Notes: a model not told the origin generated them from the letters alone. 52,525 bases of DNA from Candidatus Termititenax persephonae (GCA_003864475.1 BGZO01000006.1:1-52525); one strand, 5' to 3'; shown: positions 15,314-25,117, numbered from the stretch's first letter. Numbers and translations are program-made.

Positions 15314-16312
15314 ATGCGTTTTTTTAGGTTATTAAGCGGAATTTTGCTGTGGGGTCTGCTTTCCGCCTACTCCAGCGGCGAAAATCAAGCGTTTATCTTG
15401 CTTTCTCCAGCAGAGGTTGTGGTTACGGGCAATGCCGCCGCGGCCACCACGCTGGTCGTCAAGGGGGCTGTACCCAGCGTCTCGGAAAATCCGGGGACGG
15501 AGTTGGTTACGTTCAATCTCACGACCGGGGCGGAGTTACTTTGTCTGGATGGGGTAATTTTCCTCAGCGAGGCTTCTACGCCCAACGGCGGTAAATATTC
15601 TGGCGAGAAAATTCGGCAGGCGGAGTTGCGGATTGGTTTGAATGATGTAACGGTCGGCTGGCCGGGAGCCTCGCCGCTGTATCAGCTTAAGATTTTGCGC
15701 CTGCCGCTGTTTAATGACTTGGCTAAAGTGGACGAGCGGGGCAGTATTTTGGCCTTGGCTGCCTTGGGCGCTCTTCCCGGCGACTTGCCTCATGCCTATA
15801 ATCCCCGGCGTTTGGTTCGCCGACAAGAACTGGCGGCGGCCATCCTGCATCTGCAAGGTTTTGCCGCTCCCGCCCTGCGCGGCGTACTGGACGAGATTGA
15901 CCTGCTGGCCAACCAGGGCGTTATCGTCGGTTATCCAGACGGCTTGCTGCGTGCCAATGCTGATTTGACCAAAGGTGAACTGGCCTTGACGCTGGCGCGT
16001 TTGCTGGACTTGCCGTTGCGCGCGGCGCGGACGCAAAGCATCGTCAACCGCGAGCATTGGGCTGACCCGGCGATTGGCGCACTGGTGCGGTCTGGGCTGT
16101 ATGTCCAGAGCGATTTTGTCCCGCGCGATGGCGGCGTAACCAAGGCTCATTTGGCGGAATTGCTGGCGCGTTTGCCGCAGGTGTCCGAACGAATCCGGGC
16201 TTTGGCGGACTATCAAGATGTTTCCTTGCCCTTGCCCAGCGGCGGCGGCCATGTCCAGCCGGATACCGCAAGAGATTTGCGGCTTTTTGGCGAAATTATC
16301 TATTCTCAATAA
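15314..16312 (+). CDS. SLH-domain envelope protein
   Basis: 332-aa secreted protein with an N-terminal signal peptide and an N-terminal beta-rich region. Three S-layer-homology-like repeats follow from about residue 130: 'FNDL...RRQELAAAILHLQG', 'LANQGVIVGYPDGLLRANADLTKGE' and 'WADPAIGALVRSGLYVQSD'. In diderms, SLH domains bind peptidoglycan-linked polymers and hold the outer membrane (as in OmpM/Slp proteins). No barrel is visible here, so it is likely a periplasmic tether or surface protein. A GIY-YIG gene starts on its last base. Confidence 0.82.
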   Translation: MRFFRLLSGILLWGLLSAYSSGENQAFILLSPAEVVVTGNAAAATTLVVKGAVPSVSENPGTELVTFNLTTGAELLCLDGVIFLSEASTPNGGKYSGEKIRQAELRIGLNDVTVGWPGASPLYQLKILRLPLFNDLAKVDERGSILALAALGALPGDLPHAYNPRRLVRRQELAAAILHLQGFAAPALRGVLDEIDLLANQGVIVGYPDGLLRANADLTKGELALTLARLLDLPLRAARTQSIVNREHWADPAIGALVRSGLYVQSDFVPRDGGVTKAHLAELLARLPQVSERIRALADYQDVSLPLPSGGGHVQPDTARDLRLFGEIIYSQ

Positions 16313-16575
16313 TGTACTCGGTCTACATACTGCAATGCGTGGACGGTACTTATTACACGGGTATCGCGCTGAATACCGCCGCGCGTCTGGCGGCGCATAA
16401 TGCCGGACGGGGCGCGAAATATACCAGAGGCCGTCGGCCAGTCAAACTGGTCTATCAAGAAAACGGCTATGACCGGGGTACTGCGCTGCGCCGGGAACAG
16501 GAGATTAAGAATTTGTCGCGCCCGGAAAAAGTAGTTTTGCTGCGCCTTACTTGCGCCGCCGAAACGGATTCCTGA
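16312..16575 (+). CDS. GIY-YIG nuclease domain protein (YhbQ-like)
   Basis: 87-aa single-domain GIY-YIG endonuclease of the UPF0213/YhbQ type. It has 'YSVYILQCVDGTYYTGIA' (GIY becomes VYI, YIG becomes YTG), the catalytic Arg/His region 'ARLAAHNAGRGAKYT', and the metal-binding Glu in 'ALRREQEIKNLSRPEK'. Family members are small single-strand nucleases of uncertain role. Its start overlaps the SLH stop, and its 3' end overlaps the convergent helicase gene by 29 bp. Confidence 0.9.
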   Translation: MYSVYILQCVDGTYYTGIALNTAARLAAHNAGRGAKYTRGRRPVKLVYQENGYDRGTALRREQEIKNLSRPEKVVLLRLTCAAETDS

Positions 16576-17944
16576 AACCGCGCGGTTTAGCCCGCGTAAA
16601 ATAATTTCCGGTGTCGCTGGAGTCCTGTGAATACAGCGGCTTGTCCTGCGATGCTCTGTCCGAGCGCCGTCTTTCTGGGAATTTTTCTTTGGCGGGCGGC
16701 GGCTCATATTTTTCCAGTTTGCGGAAACCGTGAGTTTTTAAACTGCCACGCCTATTGTGCCGCGGATTGGGCGGTCTGTCCGCGCGGACAGCCGTCCCGT
16801 CAAATCGCAAAACTTCCTCGCCGGAATGTTTCACTATGTTGATGGATTTTTTGAGCAGACGCTCGATGTCCCGGACGAGCCTGCCTTGGTCGGGCGTGGC
16901 GAGGGAAACGGCTTGCCCGGTCTGCCCGGCGCGTCCAGTCCGCCCGATGCGGTGAATATAACTCTCCGCCTCGTCCGGCAGGTCATAGTTGATGACGAGT
17001 TGAATATCCTTGACATCGATGCCGCGTGCGGCAATGTCTGTGGCGATGAGGATGCGGTATTTGCCAGAACGGAAACCGTCAATGGCAGTCTGCCGCTGAT
17101 ACTGACTGCGGTCAGAATGAATCTCGGCGACTGGATAATTTTTGTGCAAGGCTTTGGTCAACTGTGCCGCCAGACGCTTGGTTCGCACGAAAACCAGCAC
17201 CGAACCACTGCTCTCGTCCAACAGCTTGGCGAGAACGTTTTTTTTCTGGTCGCGGCGCACTAGATAGAGGCTCTGCTCGACAGTCTGCGCAGCCGTTCCC
17301 GCCGGGGCGACCTCGACCGTCTCCGGTACCTGCATATATTTGCGCGTGATTTGCCTGATGGCGGGCGGCATGGTCGCGGAGAAAAGCATGGTCTGCCTCT
17401 GTGTCGGCACGGCTTCCAAGATTTTCTCAATCTGCGGTTTGAAACCCATATCGAGCATTCTGTCCGCCTCGTCCAAAACTAGGAAACGGACATTGTGCAG
17501 GCGGATAGTGCCTTGCTGGAGATGGTCAATCAGCCGTCCCGGCGTGGCAATCACTACGCGCGGCTGTTTGCGCAGGTTTTGTAGCTGTAAGTTCATTGAT
17601 GCGCCGCCGATGAGCAGGCAGGTGTGCATGTGGAAAGGGCGGCAGATAAGGTGCAGGGTGTCCGCGACCTGCTGTGCCAACTCGCGCGTGGGGACGAGGA
17701 TGAGCGCGTTGCCGCTGCTGGCGGACAGGGTCTGCACTATGGGCAGACCAAAAGCCAGCGTTTTGCCTGTGCCAGTCTGGGCGATGCCGAGGATGTCCTT
17801 ACCCTGCAGGGCAAGCGGCACGGCGCGTGCTTGGATAGGCGTAGGGGTAATCCATTTGTTCGCGTCGAGGACGCTTAACAGTGTGGGATTTAAACTCAAA
17901 TCACTAAACGTCAAAGCGGTCTCTATCATACTTACAGTATTCAC
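16547..17944 (-). CDS. DEAD-box RNA helicase (RhlE-like)
   Basis: 465-aa ATP-dependent RNA helicase with all motifs: Q motif 'PTPIQARAVPLALQGKD', I 'AQTGTGKT', Ia 'PTRELAQQ', II 'LDEADRMLDMGF', III 'SATMP', IV 'LVFVRTK', V 'ATDIAARGIDV', VI 'HRIGRTGRAG'. The C-terminal 80 residues are basic and Arg-rich ('FRNPFRRRK'), typical of RhlE/CsdA tails that grip RNA. Likely role: ribosome assembly and RNA turnover. The start may be GTG 17944 (8 nt behind a TATACT) or ATG 17929, which fits the family N-terminus 'FSDL' better. Confidence 0.95.
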   Translation of the reverse strand: MNTVSMIETALTFSDLSLNPTLLSVLDANKWITPTPIQARAVPLALQGKDILGIAQTGTGKTLAFGLPIVQTLSASSGNALILVPTRELAQQVADTLHLICRPFHMHTCLLIGGASMNLQLQNLRKQPRVVIATPGRLIDHLQQGTIRLHNVRFLVLDEADRMLDMGFKPQIEKILEAVPTQRQTMLFSATMPPAIRQITRKYMQVPETVEVAPAGTAAQTVEQSLYLVRRDQKKNVLAKLLDESSGSVLVFVRTKRLAAQLTKALHKNYPVAEIHSDRSQYQRQTAIDGFRSGKYRILIATDIAARGIDVKDIQLVINYDLPDEAESYIHRIGRTGRAGQTGQAVSLATPDQGRLVRDIERLLKKSINIVKHSGEEVLRFDGTAVRADRPPNPRHNRRGSLKTHGFRKLEKYEPPPAKEKFPERRRSDRASQDKPLYSQDSSDTGNYFTRAKPRGFRNPFRRRK

Positions 17945-17952
17945 TGGAGTGG

Positions 17953-17958
17953 AGTATA
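17953..17958 (-). promoter_or_regulatory. -10 TATACT of the helicase gene
   Basis: TATACT ends 8 nt upstream of the GTG at 17944; possible leaderless start. Confidence 0.3.
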
Positions 17959-18070
17959 AACCTGCTGGCGGATTTTGTACAGGCTTAGGGGAGTTCGGTT
18001 GCGTTACTTAACTTAACGGATGAAAATATTGCTTTCCCGTAGCAAATTTTACCTAGGGCAAAATTTTCTG

Positions 18071-18080
18071 TGCTATAATC
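18071..18080 (+). promoter_or_regulatory. Extended -10 (TGcTATAAT) of dut
   Basis: TGC-TATAAT followed by CTCCGCC and the ATG, so transcription should start at or within a few bases of the start codon. No ribosome site. Confidence 0.6.
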
Positions 18081-18086
18081 TCCGCC

Positions 18087-18536
18087 ATGTTAGAAATTCT
18101 CATCAAAAAACTGCCGGGAACGGACGACCTGCCGTCCATGCAATACATGAGCAGTCAAGCGGCGGGCATGGATATTTATGCGGCATTGACCGAGCCGGTT
18201 ACGCTACAGCCGGGCGAGACGAAGCTGATTCCGACAGGTTTTCAAATGGCTCTGCCGGCTGGCTATGAGGCGCAGGTGCGTCCGCGCTCCGGGCTGGCGC
18301 TCAAAAAAAATATCGGCGTGCTGAACAGCCCGGGAACTATCGACGCGGATTACCGCGGCGAGGTCGGCGTGATTCTGACTAATTTTGGCCATGAGCCTTT
18401 CACGGTACAACGCGCGGAACGCATCGCCCAGATGGTCATCGCGCCAGTCATAACCGCCAAGCTGAGTTTTGTGCAGGAGCTGCCCGATTCCGCGCGCGGC
18501 TCCGGGGGATTTGGGTCTACTGGCCTGCAACACTAG
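18087..18536 (+). CDS. dut: dUTP diphosphatase
   Basis: 149-aa trimeric dUTPase, which hydrolyses dUTP to dUMP and PPi and keeps uracil out of DNA. Motifs run in order: I 'AAGMDIYAAL', II 'RPRSGLALKKNIGVLNSPGTID' (with III, the uridine hairpin Tyr, in 'DADYRGE'), IV 'RIAQMVI', V 'RGSGGFGSTG' at the C-terminus, the flexible lid. Length is normal. It starts an SD-less transcript that probably continues into the MBL-yqhQ-prfA-prmC cluster (gaps of a few bases). Its role complements the uracil-DNA glycosylase at 23.6 kb. Confidence 0.95.
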   Translation: MLEILIKKLPGTDDLPSMQYMSSQAAGMDIYAALTEPVTLQPGETKLIPTGFQMALPAGYEAQVRPRSGLALKKNIGVLNSPGTIDADYRGEVGVILTNFGHEPFTVQRAERIAQMVIAPVITAKLSFVQELPDSARGSGGFGSTGLQH

Positions 18537-18538
18537 CC

Positions 18539-19201
18539 ATGCTGGAAATCAGATATTTTGGACATTCCTGTTTTTGGGTGCGGTCTGCTGATGGTCTGCG
18601 GGTGTTGACTGACCCCTACAGCGATGTGCTAGGTTATGTTTTGCCGCGGACCGAAGCGGATATCGTGCTGATTTCGCATAATCACGCGATGCACAATTGT
18701 CTCGAAGCGGTCGGTGGCTGCCCGGCAGTGATTCAGAGCGACGGTTACCGCGAGCTGAACTGGGTCAAAATCCGCGGGATTCCGTCCTACCACGACAAGG
18801 AGCGCGGTACGCGGCACGGCGGCAATACGATTTTTTGCTGGGACATGCAGGCAGTGCGCTTTTGTCATCTGGGGGATTTGGGGTGCCTGCCCGATGTGGA
18901 TTTGCTGGCGCAGATTGGTCCGGTCGATGTTTTGTTTTTTCCGATAGGCGGTGGTCGGACGCTGACTCCTGCCGAGGCGGTTGAGTTGCTTCGGCTTATC
19001 CCTTACAAATATGCCGTGCCGATGCATTACCGCACCAAGTACAATCCGCGTCCACAGTTTGGCTTGGCGGAGTTTATGGAGCGGCAAAAAGATATTATAA
19101 TTCCTTGTCCGCAAAATGTTTTGAGTTTGCGGCGGCAGGATTGCAAAGGTGCGCCTAAGGTTGTCGCCTTGACTTATCTGCCCGTTGAAGGAGAAAAATA
19201 A
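18539..19201 (+). CDS. Metallo-beta-lactamase-fold hydrolase (UlaG/UPF0173-like), altered metal motif
   Basis: 220-aa MBL-fold protein beginning 'LEIRYFGHSCF', as in UlaG/UPF0173 hydrolases. The metal motif, normally H-x-H-x-D-H, reads 'SHNHAMHN': the Asp, a metal-2 ligand and general base, is Met. Later ligands appear intact ('HLGDLG', 'MHYRTKYNP'). It may bind one metal or have altered activity. It starts 2 nt after dut and its stop overlaps the next ATG. Confidence 0.85.
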   Translation: MLEIRYFGHSCFWVRSADGLRVLTDPYSDVLGYVLPRTEADIVLISHNHAMHNCLEAVGGCPAVIQSDGYRELNWVKIRGIPSYHDKERGTRHGGNTIFCWDMQAVRFCHLGDLGCLPDVDLLAQIGPVDVLFFPIGGGRTLTPAEAVELLRLIPYKYAVPMHYRTKYNPRPQFGLAEFMERQKDIIIPCPQNVLSLRRQDCKGAPKVVALTYLPVEGEK

Positions 19202-20070
19202 TGGCTAAAAAAAACAAAGAATTGTTGGGCGGTCAGGCGCTGATTGAGGGCGTACTGATGAAAAGTTCCACTGCGCTGGGCTATGCCGTCTATATGCCGA
19301 ACGGCGAGCTGCGGACTAGGCGCGTGCAGTACGTGCCTTGGAAAAAGAAGTATCCTATCCTGGGCTGGTTTCTGATTCGTGGTTTTGTCAATCTGGTGGA
19401 AATGCTCTGCCTCGGCGTGAAAGCCCTCGATTATGCGCTGAGCATTGCTTTGCCCGATGAGCATCAACGCCAGTCCAAGTACGAACTGTCCTTTTCACTG
19501 CTAACCTCACTGCTTATTTCTTTTGGCCTGTTTATTTTTTTGCCCGCTTTTGTTTTTACAAAATTGCAGAGCCTCTCGGACGATACGTTGCTCCTAAACC
19601 TCTTGGAAGGTATGACACGTATTTTGATTTTTATTGTTTTTTTACTGCTGGCTGGTTTAGCCAAGGATATGGCGCGGGTTTTCGGATTCCATGGTGCGGA
19701 GCACATGGTTGTTCATGCTTACGAGGCTGGGGTGCCGTTGACCGTGGACGAGGTGCGCCGCTACTCGCGTCTGCATCCGCGTTGCGGCACGTCTTTTTTG
19801 CTGATTGTTTTTATTGTCTCGATTGTGGTCTTGGCTTTGTTCGGACAGACGACGCTGCTCTCGCGGCTGGTTATCAAGCCGCTGATGCTGCCTGTCGTGG
19901 CCGGAGTGAGTTATGAATTGGTGCGTCTGATGATTGCCTTGCCGCCTTGCTTAACGCGCCTGTTTTTAGGACCAGGCTTGTTGTTGCAGCTTTTGACTAC
20001 GCGCAGGCCTGACGACCAGATGCTCCGCGCGGCAATTGCGGCATTGACTACGGCCAAGGGAGTAGATTGA
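19201..20070 (+). CDS. DUF1385 membrane protein (YqhQ-like)
   Basis: 289-aa DUF1385 protein: '[13 protein letters not shown]' at the N-terminus, and '[17 protein letters not shown]' followed by 'HPRCGTSFL', the family hallmarks, plus about four or five membrane helices. In many bacteria it sits just before prfA and prmC, exactly as here, though its biochemical function is not settled as far as I know. Strong GGAGAAAAATA ribosome site; ATGA overlap with prfA. Confidence 0.92.
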   Translation: MAKKNKELLGGQALIEGVLMKSSTALGYAVYMPNGELRTRRVQYVPWKKKYPILGWFLIRGFVNLVEMLCLGVKALDYALSIALPDEHQRQSKYELSFSLLTSLLISFGLFIFLPAFVFTKLQSLSDDTLLLNLLEGMTRILIFIVFLLLAGLAKDMARVFGFHGAEHMVVHAYEAGVPLTVDEVRRYSRLHPRCGTSFLLIVFIVSIVVLALFGQTTLLSRLVIKPLMLPVVAGVSYELVRLMIALPPCLTRLFLGPGLLLQLLTTRRPDDQMLRAAIAALTTAKGVD

Positions 20071-21140
20071 TGCTGGACAAGCTGGAGGCGTTAGTCAAAA
20101 AGTATAAGGACAATGAGCTGGCCTTGTATGACCCCCAGATAACCGCAGACTTGAAGCGTTACCGCGAGCTGATGCGGGCGCAGTCCGAGATGAAAGAGCT
20201 TGTGGAGAAGTATCAAGAGTTTAAAAAAATGCGGCAGGCCGTCGAGGACGCGCAAGCAATCATGGAAGCGGCCGCTACGGAACAAGAGATGCGTGAACTG
20301 GCCGTGGCGGAATGGAAAACCAGCGGCGAACAGCTAGCTGTGCTGGAAGAGGAGTTGAAATTTTTACTGGTACCCCAAGACCCTGATGACAATAAAAACG
20401 CTATTTTGGAAATACGCCAAGGTACTGGCGGCGAAGAGGCGGCCTTGTTTGCCTCGGACCTTTTTTCGATGTATCGGCGTTATGCCGAGCGCAACGGCTG
20501 GCGTTTTCAAGTAATGTCCTTGACCGAGGCGGAGCAGGGCGGATTTAAAGAAGTGATTGTCGAGATTAGCGGCGAGGGCATATATGGCCGGATGAAATAC
20601 GAGTCCGGTGTGCATCGTGTCCAGCGTGTGCCGACCACCGAGGCGCAGGGACGGGTGCATACTTCGGCGGCGACCGTGGCGATTATGCCGGAAGTCGAGG
20701 ATGTGGATATTGCCATCAATCCCGCCGACCTCAAGATTGACACTTACCGTTCCTCTGGCGCGGGCGGCCAGCATATCAATAAAACCGATTCGGCTGTGCG
20801 CATCACGCATTTGCCGACTGGCACGGTCGTAACCTGCCAGGACGGACGTTCCCAGCACGCCAACCGCGACAGTGCCATGCGTGTTTTGCGCAGTCGCCTA
20901 TATGAAATGCAGGAAAACGAGCGGCTCAAAAAAGAAAAAGATTTACGCAAAACACAGGTCGGTTCCGGCGACCGTTCAGAAAAAATCCGCACTTATAATT
21001 ATCCGCAAAACCGCGTTACCGACCACCGTATCGGACTGACTCTCTATAATCTGGATGATATAGTTAAAAGCGGTGATTTGTCCGCGCTTACCAACGCCTT
21101 GATTCAAGCCGACCGCCTCGCCAAGCTACAGGCGGCGTAA
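20067..21140 (+). CDS. prfA: Peptide chain release factor 1
   Basis: 357-aa RF1, which terminates translation at UAA and UAG. The peptidyl-tRNA hydrolysis motif GGQ is in '[14 protein letters not shown]', and the stop-recognition P-x-T appears as 'VPTTEAQGR' (RF1-type, not the SPF of RF2). '[11 protein letters not shown]' is also diagnostic. The Gln of GGQ is the methylation target of PrmC, encoded 5 nt downstream. Confidence 0.97.
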   Translation: MMLDKLEALVKKYKDNELALYDPQITADLKRYRELMRAQSEMKELVEKYQEFKKMRQAVEDAQAIMEAAATEQEMRELAVAEWKTSGEQLAVLEEELKFLLVPQDPDDNKNAILEIRQGTGGEEAALFASDLFSMYRRYAERNGWRFQVMSLTEAEQGGFKEVIVEISGEGIYGRMKYESGVHRVQRVPTTEAQGRVHTSAATVAIMPEVEDVDIAINPADLKIDTYRSSGAGGQHINKTDSAVRITHLPTGTVVTCQDGRSQHANRDSAMRVLRSRLYEMQENERLKKEKDLRKTQVGSGDRSEKIRTYNYPQNRVTDHRIGLTLYNLDDIVKSGDLSALTNALIQADRLAKLQAA

Positions 21141-21145
21141 AGAAA

Positions 21146-22006
21146 ATGTCCGAGCAGGTCTGGACAATACTCGCTGTCCTCAAATGGTCGGAGAAATTTT
21201 TACGGACAAAAGGCGTAGCCGCGCCTAGGCATGATGCGGAATGTTTGCTGGCTTTGGTCTTGGGTTGCCAACGCCTGGATTTATATCTGCGTTTTGAACA
21301 GCCGCTGACTGTCGCCGAGCGTACGGCTTACAAAAAACTGCTGGGGCGCCGCGCTCAGCGCGAACCTTTGCAGTATATTATCGGCGCGGCATATTTTATG
21401 GGTATGAAGTTCAAAGTTACACTTCACACTTTAATACCGCGTTATGACACGGAGATACTGGCGGAGACGGTCTTGGCTCGGCTTGAGCAGGCCGAGGCGG
21501 TGCTGGACGTGGGGACTGGCGCGGGGATTCTGGCAATTGTCTGCGCGGCGCGGGGCAAAAAGGTTTATGCGCTGGACATCTCGCCGGAAGCCTTGGCGGT
21601 GGCGCGGGAAAATGCCGCCGCGCAGCAAGTGGCGGATAAAATAGAATTTATCTGCACGGATTTGCTGACTGGCGTTAATATCCAGCCGCCGCGCGGCATT
21701 TTTTTGGTCTCCAATCCGCCCTATGTTACGCCGGACGAATACGCCGCCCTAGAGCCGGAAGTGCGGGATTATGAGCCGCGGCTGGCCTTATTGGCTGGGG
21801 ATAACGGTTTGGAGTTTTATCAGAAAATTTTAGAGCAGGCCGTGGCTTGGCAAGACAGCTTGCGGGGCGTGTTTTTTGAGGTTGGCTGGCGGCAGGCCGA
21901 GGCGGTCGCAGGATTATTGCAAAAATATTTCTCTGTGCCGCCCCAGACCGTCAAAGACCTTGGTGGAAGAGAGCGCGTGGTGTATACTTTGCTTAGAGGG
22001 GCCTAA
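21146..22006 (+). CDS. prmC: Release factor glutamine methyltransferase
   Basis: 286-aa PrmC/HemK, which N5-methylates the GGQ glutamine of release factors using SAM. N-terminal helical RF-binding domain; SAM motif 'VLDVGTGAGILAIVCA'; the catalytic 'NPPYV' is present. Partner of prfA immediately upstream; the pair is a conserved unit. Confidence 0.95.
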   Translation: MSEQVWTILAVLKWSEKFLRTKGVAAPRHDAECLLALVLGCQRLDLYLRFEQPLTVAERTAYKKLLGRRAQREPLQYIIGAAYFMGMKFKVTLHTLIPRYDTEILAETVLARLEQAEAVLDVGTGAGILAIVCAARGKKVYALDISPEALAVARENAAAQQVADKIEFICTDLLTGVNIQPPRGIFLVSNPPYVTPDEYAALEPEVRDYEPRLALLAGDNGLEFYQKILEQAVAWQDSLRGVFFEVGWRQAEAVAGLLQKYFSVPPQTVKDLGGRERVVYTLLRGA

Positions 22007-22025
22007 AAGAGGGGAAATTTGCAGG

Positions 22026-23054
22026 ATGAGCAGGAAATTAATTTTCTGGGGAATATTTCTGGCGTTTGGCTTAGCGGCCTACGACCCTCTGGCCGATTTG
22101 CTGGAGCGGAAAGATTATGCCACACTTTTTCAAATGTCTAGGGACGCGGTGATTATCAAGGAGACCGCGCGTAATTATTATTACTTAGCCGCGGCCTATA
22201 CGGGTATTCGGCGGCATCGGCTGGCCGCCAAGGCTTATTTGTTGGCCTTGGACAAACCGGATCTCAATCACGAAATGGGTACCAATATTGCCAATTATTT
22301 TGAGAACAGAGAAGATGCGGATACGGCCCTGCTCGTTTATCAAAAATTGTTTCAAAAATTCCCTAAAGAAAAGGTCGCCACTGCTCAGAAAATTGTTGAT
22401 AATTTTTCTAAAAATGGCAAGTATCAGGAAGTCGTGGAATATTTTATTGGCCTCTTGGATGATGAAGATCCGGCCACTTACAATCCTTACGCTTATTTTG
22501 TGGGTTTGGGTTATTACCAGCTGGGAAACTTAGCTGAGGCGGAGAATTATTTTCAAAAGGCGCTGAAGGCCGATTGCCGGGAAATAGACTTGTTGCTCAA
22601 ACAGGGCGAGTTAAAGGTCAGGAAAAAAGAATGGCAGACCGGGCTGACGTTGATTAGCGGCGGCTTGCAACTCGGCGGTATTTTGTTCAAGCCCGAGGCG
22701 GACACCTACAAATATCTTGGGCAAGCTTATGCCGGAGTGGAAGACCGCCGCAATGCGGCGGACAATTTACGCAAGGCGATTGCCGCCGGTAACCGCGAAG
22801 AGGAAGTATATTTACAGTATGCTTTGAATGCCTTGCAGATTAGAGATTTTCAGGGGGCCATTGTGGTGCTGGAGCCGCGCGCGGAAACTTTCGCTAAAAG
22901 CCCCGATTTTCAATATTACTTGGGCAACGCTTATGATAATCTTGGCCAGCCGGCCATGGCCATCCAGTATTATCAAAAGGCCTTGGAGGTTGGTTACCGA
23001 AATTCAGCCTATATCCGCCAGCGAATTAATGTCCTCAGCGGCAATGAAGAGTGA
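22026..23054 (+). CDS. Exported TPR-repeat protein
   Basis: About 342-aa protein with an N-terminal signal or anchor ('MSRKLIFWGIFLAFGLAAY') and tetratricopeptide repeats to the end, e.g. 'YAYFVGLGYYQLGNLAEAENYFQKAL' and 'PDFQYYLGNAYDNLGQPAMAIQYYQKAL'. TPRs scaffold protein complexes; likely periplasmic. I start at 22026 (the track ORF begins 150 nt earlier inside prmC), which yields a signal peptide. It overlaps queH by 11 bp, so it is co-transcribed, but the partner is unknown. Confidence 0.85.
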   Translation: MSRKLIFWGIFLAFGLAAYDPLADLLERKDYATLFQMSRDAVIIKETARNYYYLAAAYTGIRRHRLAAKAYLLALDKPDLNHEMGTNIANYFENREDADTALLVYQKLFQKFPKEKVATAQKIVDNFSKNGKYQEVVEYFIGLLDDEDPATYNPYAYFVGLGYYQLGNLAEAENYFQKALKADCREIDLLLKQGELKVRKKEWQTGLTLISGGLQLGGILFKPEADTYKYLGQAYAGVEDRRNAADNLRKAIAAGNREEEVYLQYALNALQIRDFQGAIVVLEPRAETFAKSPDFQYYLGNAYDNLGQPAMAIQYYQKALEVGYRNSAYIRQRINVLSGNEE

Positions 23055-23571
23055 GAAACTGCTTCTGCACGTGTGCTGTGCGCCTTGCGCTTCCGCCGTG
23101 GTTGAAAAATTGAATGCTGATTATCAATTAACTTTGCTGTATTGTAATCCCAATATTCAGCCGGAGGCGGAATATTTTCGGCGCCGGGAGTCCGTGCAAA
23201 AATTGGCGGAGCGCTATGCCTTGGACTTGCTCACTCCCCGGTATGCGCCCGAGCCGTGGCAGGCAGCTGTCCAGCAATATGCCGCCGAGCCGGAGGGCGG
23301 ACGGCGTTGCGAGCTTTGTTTTGCTTACCGTCTGGCGTGGACGGCGGAGCAAGCCCGGGACGGTTATGCTGGTTTTGCGACGACGCTCTCCATCTCGCCG
23401 CACAAGAACTTGGCGCAAATCAACAGGGCTGGCCAGTCCGCCGCCCAAAAATACGGCGGAAAGTATTGGGCTTTTGATTTTCGGAGTTTGTATCAGCGTA
23501 GCGTGAGTTTGGCCAAGGAACTCGGCCTCTATCGGCAGAAATACTGCGGCTGTGTCTATGGGCAAATCTAA
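23044..23571 (+). CDS. queH: Epoxyqueuosine reductase QueH
   Basis: 175-aa QueH (DUF208) enzyme, the cobalamin-independent epoxyqueuosine reductase of the last step of queuosine tRNA modification. Conserved cysteines: 'LLHVCCAPCAS' at residues 6-16, 'RRCELCFAYRL' and the C-terminal 'YCGCVYG'; 'TLSISPHKN' is also typical. The cysteines bind a [4Fe-4S] cluster and a second metal. The true start is the ATG at 23044, not the long ORF in the track. No other queuosine gene is in the window. Confidence 0.92.
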   Translation: MKSEKLLLHVCCAPCASAVVEKLNADYQLTLLYCNPNIQPEAEYFRRRESVQKLAERYALDLLTPRYAPEPWQAAVQQYAAEPEGGRRCELCFAYRLAWTAEQARDGYAGFATTLSISPHKNLAQINRAGQSAAQKYGGKYWAFDFRSLYQRSVSLAKELGLYRQKYCGCVYGQI

Positions 23572-23579
23572 AATATTTT

Positions 23580-23588
23580 TGCTAGAAT
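23580..23588 (+). promoter_or_regulatory. Extended -10 (TGcTAGAAT) of the UDG gene
   Basis: TGC-TAGAAT, then ACCCTC, then ATG at 23595: a six-base gap and no ribosome site, so probably a leaderless transcript. Confidence 0.55.
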
Positions 23589-23594
23589 ACCCTC

Positions 23595-24188
23595 ATGTCT
23601 GAATATGAAGAGTTGAGGGCGGCCTGTCTCCAATGCACCGCCTGCGCTTTGGCCGAAAAGCGTCGGCAAGTGGTTTTTGGCGTGGGGCCTGTGCCGTGCG
23701 ACTTGATGCTCATCGGCGAAGCTCCGGGCGCGGATGAGGACGAGCAGGGCATTCCTTTTGTGGGGCGCGCTGGGCAGCTGCTGACCAAGATGCTGTCCTC
23801 GGTCAATATCAACAGGGAGGCGGATATTTATATCGCCAATATTTGTAAATGCCGCCCGCCGGAGAACCGCAATCCTGAGCCGGAGGAAGCTAATGCCTGC
23901 AAGCATTGGCTGCAAGACCAAATCAGGCTGGTACAACCCAGAATCATGGTGCTGGCTGGCTCGGTGGCGATGCGGAATATGCTGGGCGAGGAAATGCCCG
24001 GCATCACCAAGGCGCGTGGTCAGTGGACGGTTTGTGAGGGCATTGACACGCTGATTATTTTTCATCCGTCCTATCTCCTGCGCAATGCCTCCTCAGCGGT
24101 GGGCAGTCCCAAGTGGCTGACTTGGCAGGATTTGCGGGCGGTTAAGTCGGCTCTGGAATACAAAAAATTAGAAGGGCAAGAAAGTTAA
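23595..24188 (+). CDS. Uracil-DNA glycosylase, family 4/5 (Fe-S)
   Basis: 197-aa Fe-S uracil-DNA glycosylase that removes uracil from DNA. Visible: the N-terminal '[10 protein letters not shown]' cysteine pair, '[27 protein letters not shown]' (catalytic GEAPG-E/D motif), '[13 protein letters not shown]' with further cluster cysteines, and the 'HPSYLLRN' leucine-loop motif. Length is usual. It precedes glyQ by one base. Confidence 0.95.
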   Translation: MSEYEELRAACLQCTACALAEKRRQVVFGVGPVPCDLMLIGEAPGADEDEQGIPFVGRAGQLLTKMLSSVNINREADIYIANICKCRPPENRNPEPEEANACKHWLQDQIRLVQPRIMVLAGSVAMRNMLGEEMPGITKARGQWTVCEGIDTLIIFHPSYLLRNASSAVGSPKWLTWQDLRAVKSALEYKKLEGQES

Positions 24189-24189
24189 A

Positions 24190-25059
24190 ATGAATTTTCA
24201 GCAAATGATTCTGGCTCTGCAAAATTATTGGGCGGATAAAGGCTGTATTCTATTACAGCCCTATGACATCGAGAAAGGCGCTGGCACGATGAATCCGGCG
24301 ACCTTTCTGCGCGTACTGGGTCCGGAGCCGTGGCAGGCCGCTTACGTGGAACCGTCGCGCCGCCCGACCGACGGGCGTTACGGTGAGAATCCCAACCGCC
24401 TGCAACATTATTTTCAATATCAGGTCATTCTCAAACCGTCGCCGCTGGAAGCGCAGGAGCTGTATTTGGCAAGTCTGCGCGCGATTGGCATTGTTCCTGA
24501 GGAGCATGATATTCGCTTTGTCGAGGACAATTGGGAGTCGCCGACCTTGGGCGCTTGGGGCGTGGGCTGGGAAGTCTGGCTGGACGGCATGGAAATCACG
24601 CAGTTTACTTATTTTCAGCAATGCGGCGGCTTGGATTTGCGGCCGATTGCCGTGGAGCTTACTTATGGCTTGGAGCGTTTGGCGATGTTCATTCAGGGCA
24701 AGGATTCGGTGTATCAGGTGGAGTGGGTGGACGGTGTGCTTTACGGTGATGTGTATCGGCAAAATGAGCGCGAGCAGTCCAAATATAATTTTGAAGTGTC
24801 GGACACCGCGATGCTGCTGAATATTTTTAATCTGGCGGAGCATGAGGCCAAACGTTGTCTGGAAAATAAAATCGTGCTGCCCGCTTATGACCAGGTATTG
24901 AAATGTTCACATACTTTTAATTTGCTGGACGCGCACGGTGCGATTTCAGTAACAGAGCGCACGGGCTATATTGGCCGTATCCGTAGTCTGGCCAAAACTT
25001 GCGCACAAATGTATGTTGAGGAGCGGGAACGTTTGGGTTTCCCGTTGCTGAAAAAATAG
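24190..25059 (+). CDS. glyQ: Glycyl-tRNA synthetase alpha subunit
   Basis: 289-aa class II catalytic alpha subunit of the bacterial (alphabeta)2 glycyl-tRNA synthetase. '[21 protein letters not shown]' and '[21 protein letters not shown]' (motif 2 region) are near-invariant. It acts with glyS, 58 bp downstream; tRNA-Gly(GCC) is also encoded in this window. Confidence 0.97.
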   Translation: MNFQQMILALQNYWADKGCILLQPYDIEKGAGTMNPATFLRVLGPEPWQAAYVEPSRRPTDGRYGENPNRLQHYFQYQVILKPSPLEAQELYLASLRAIGIVPEEHDIRFVEDNWESPTLGAWGVGWEVWLDGMEITQFTYFQQCGGLDLRPIAVELTYGLERLAMFIQGKDSVYQVEWVDGVLYGDVYRQNEREQSKYNFEVSDTAMLLNIFNLAEHEAKRCLENKIVLPAYDQVLKCSHTFNLLDAHGAISVTERTGYIGRIRSLAKTCAQMYVEERERLGFPLLKK

Positions 25060-25117
25060 TGTTTAGGCGGAGCGAATATATTTACTCCGTATAATAAATA
25101 ATAAGATAGGAAAAAAT

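Noticed and set aside
17340-18011. 223-aa plus-strand ORF
   Set aside because: Antisense to the DEAD-box helicase, which has every motif; no ribosome site.
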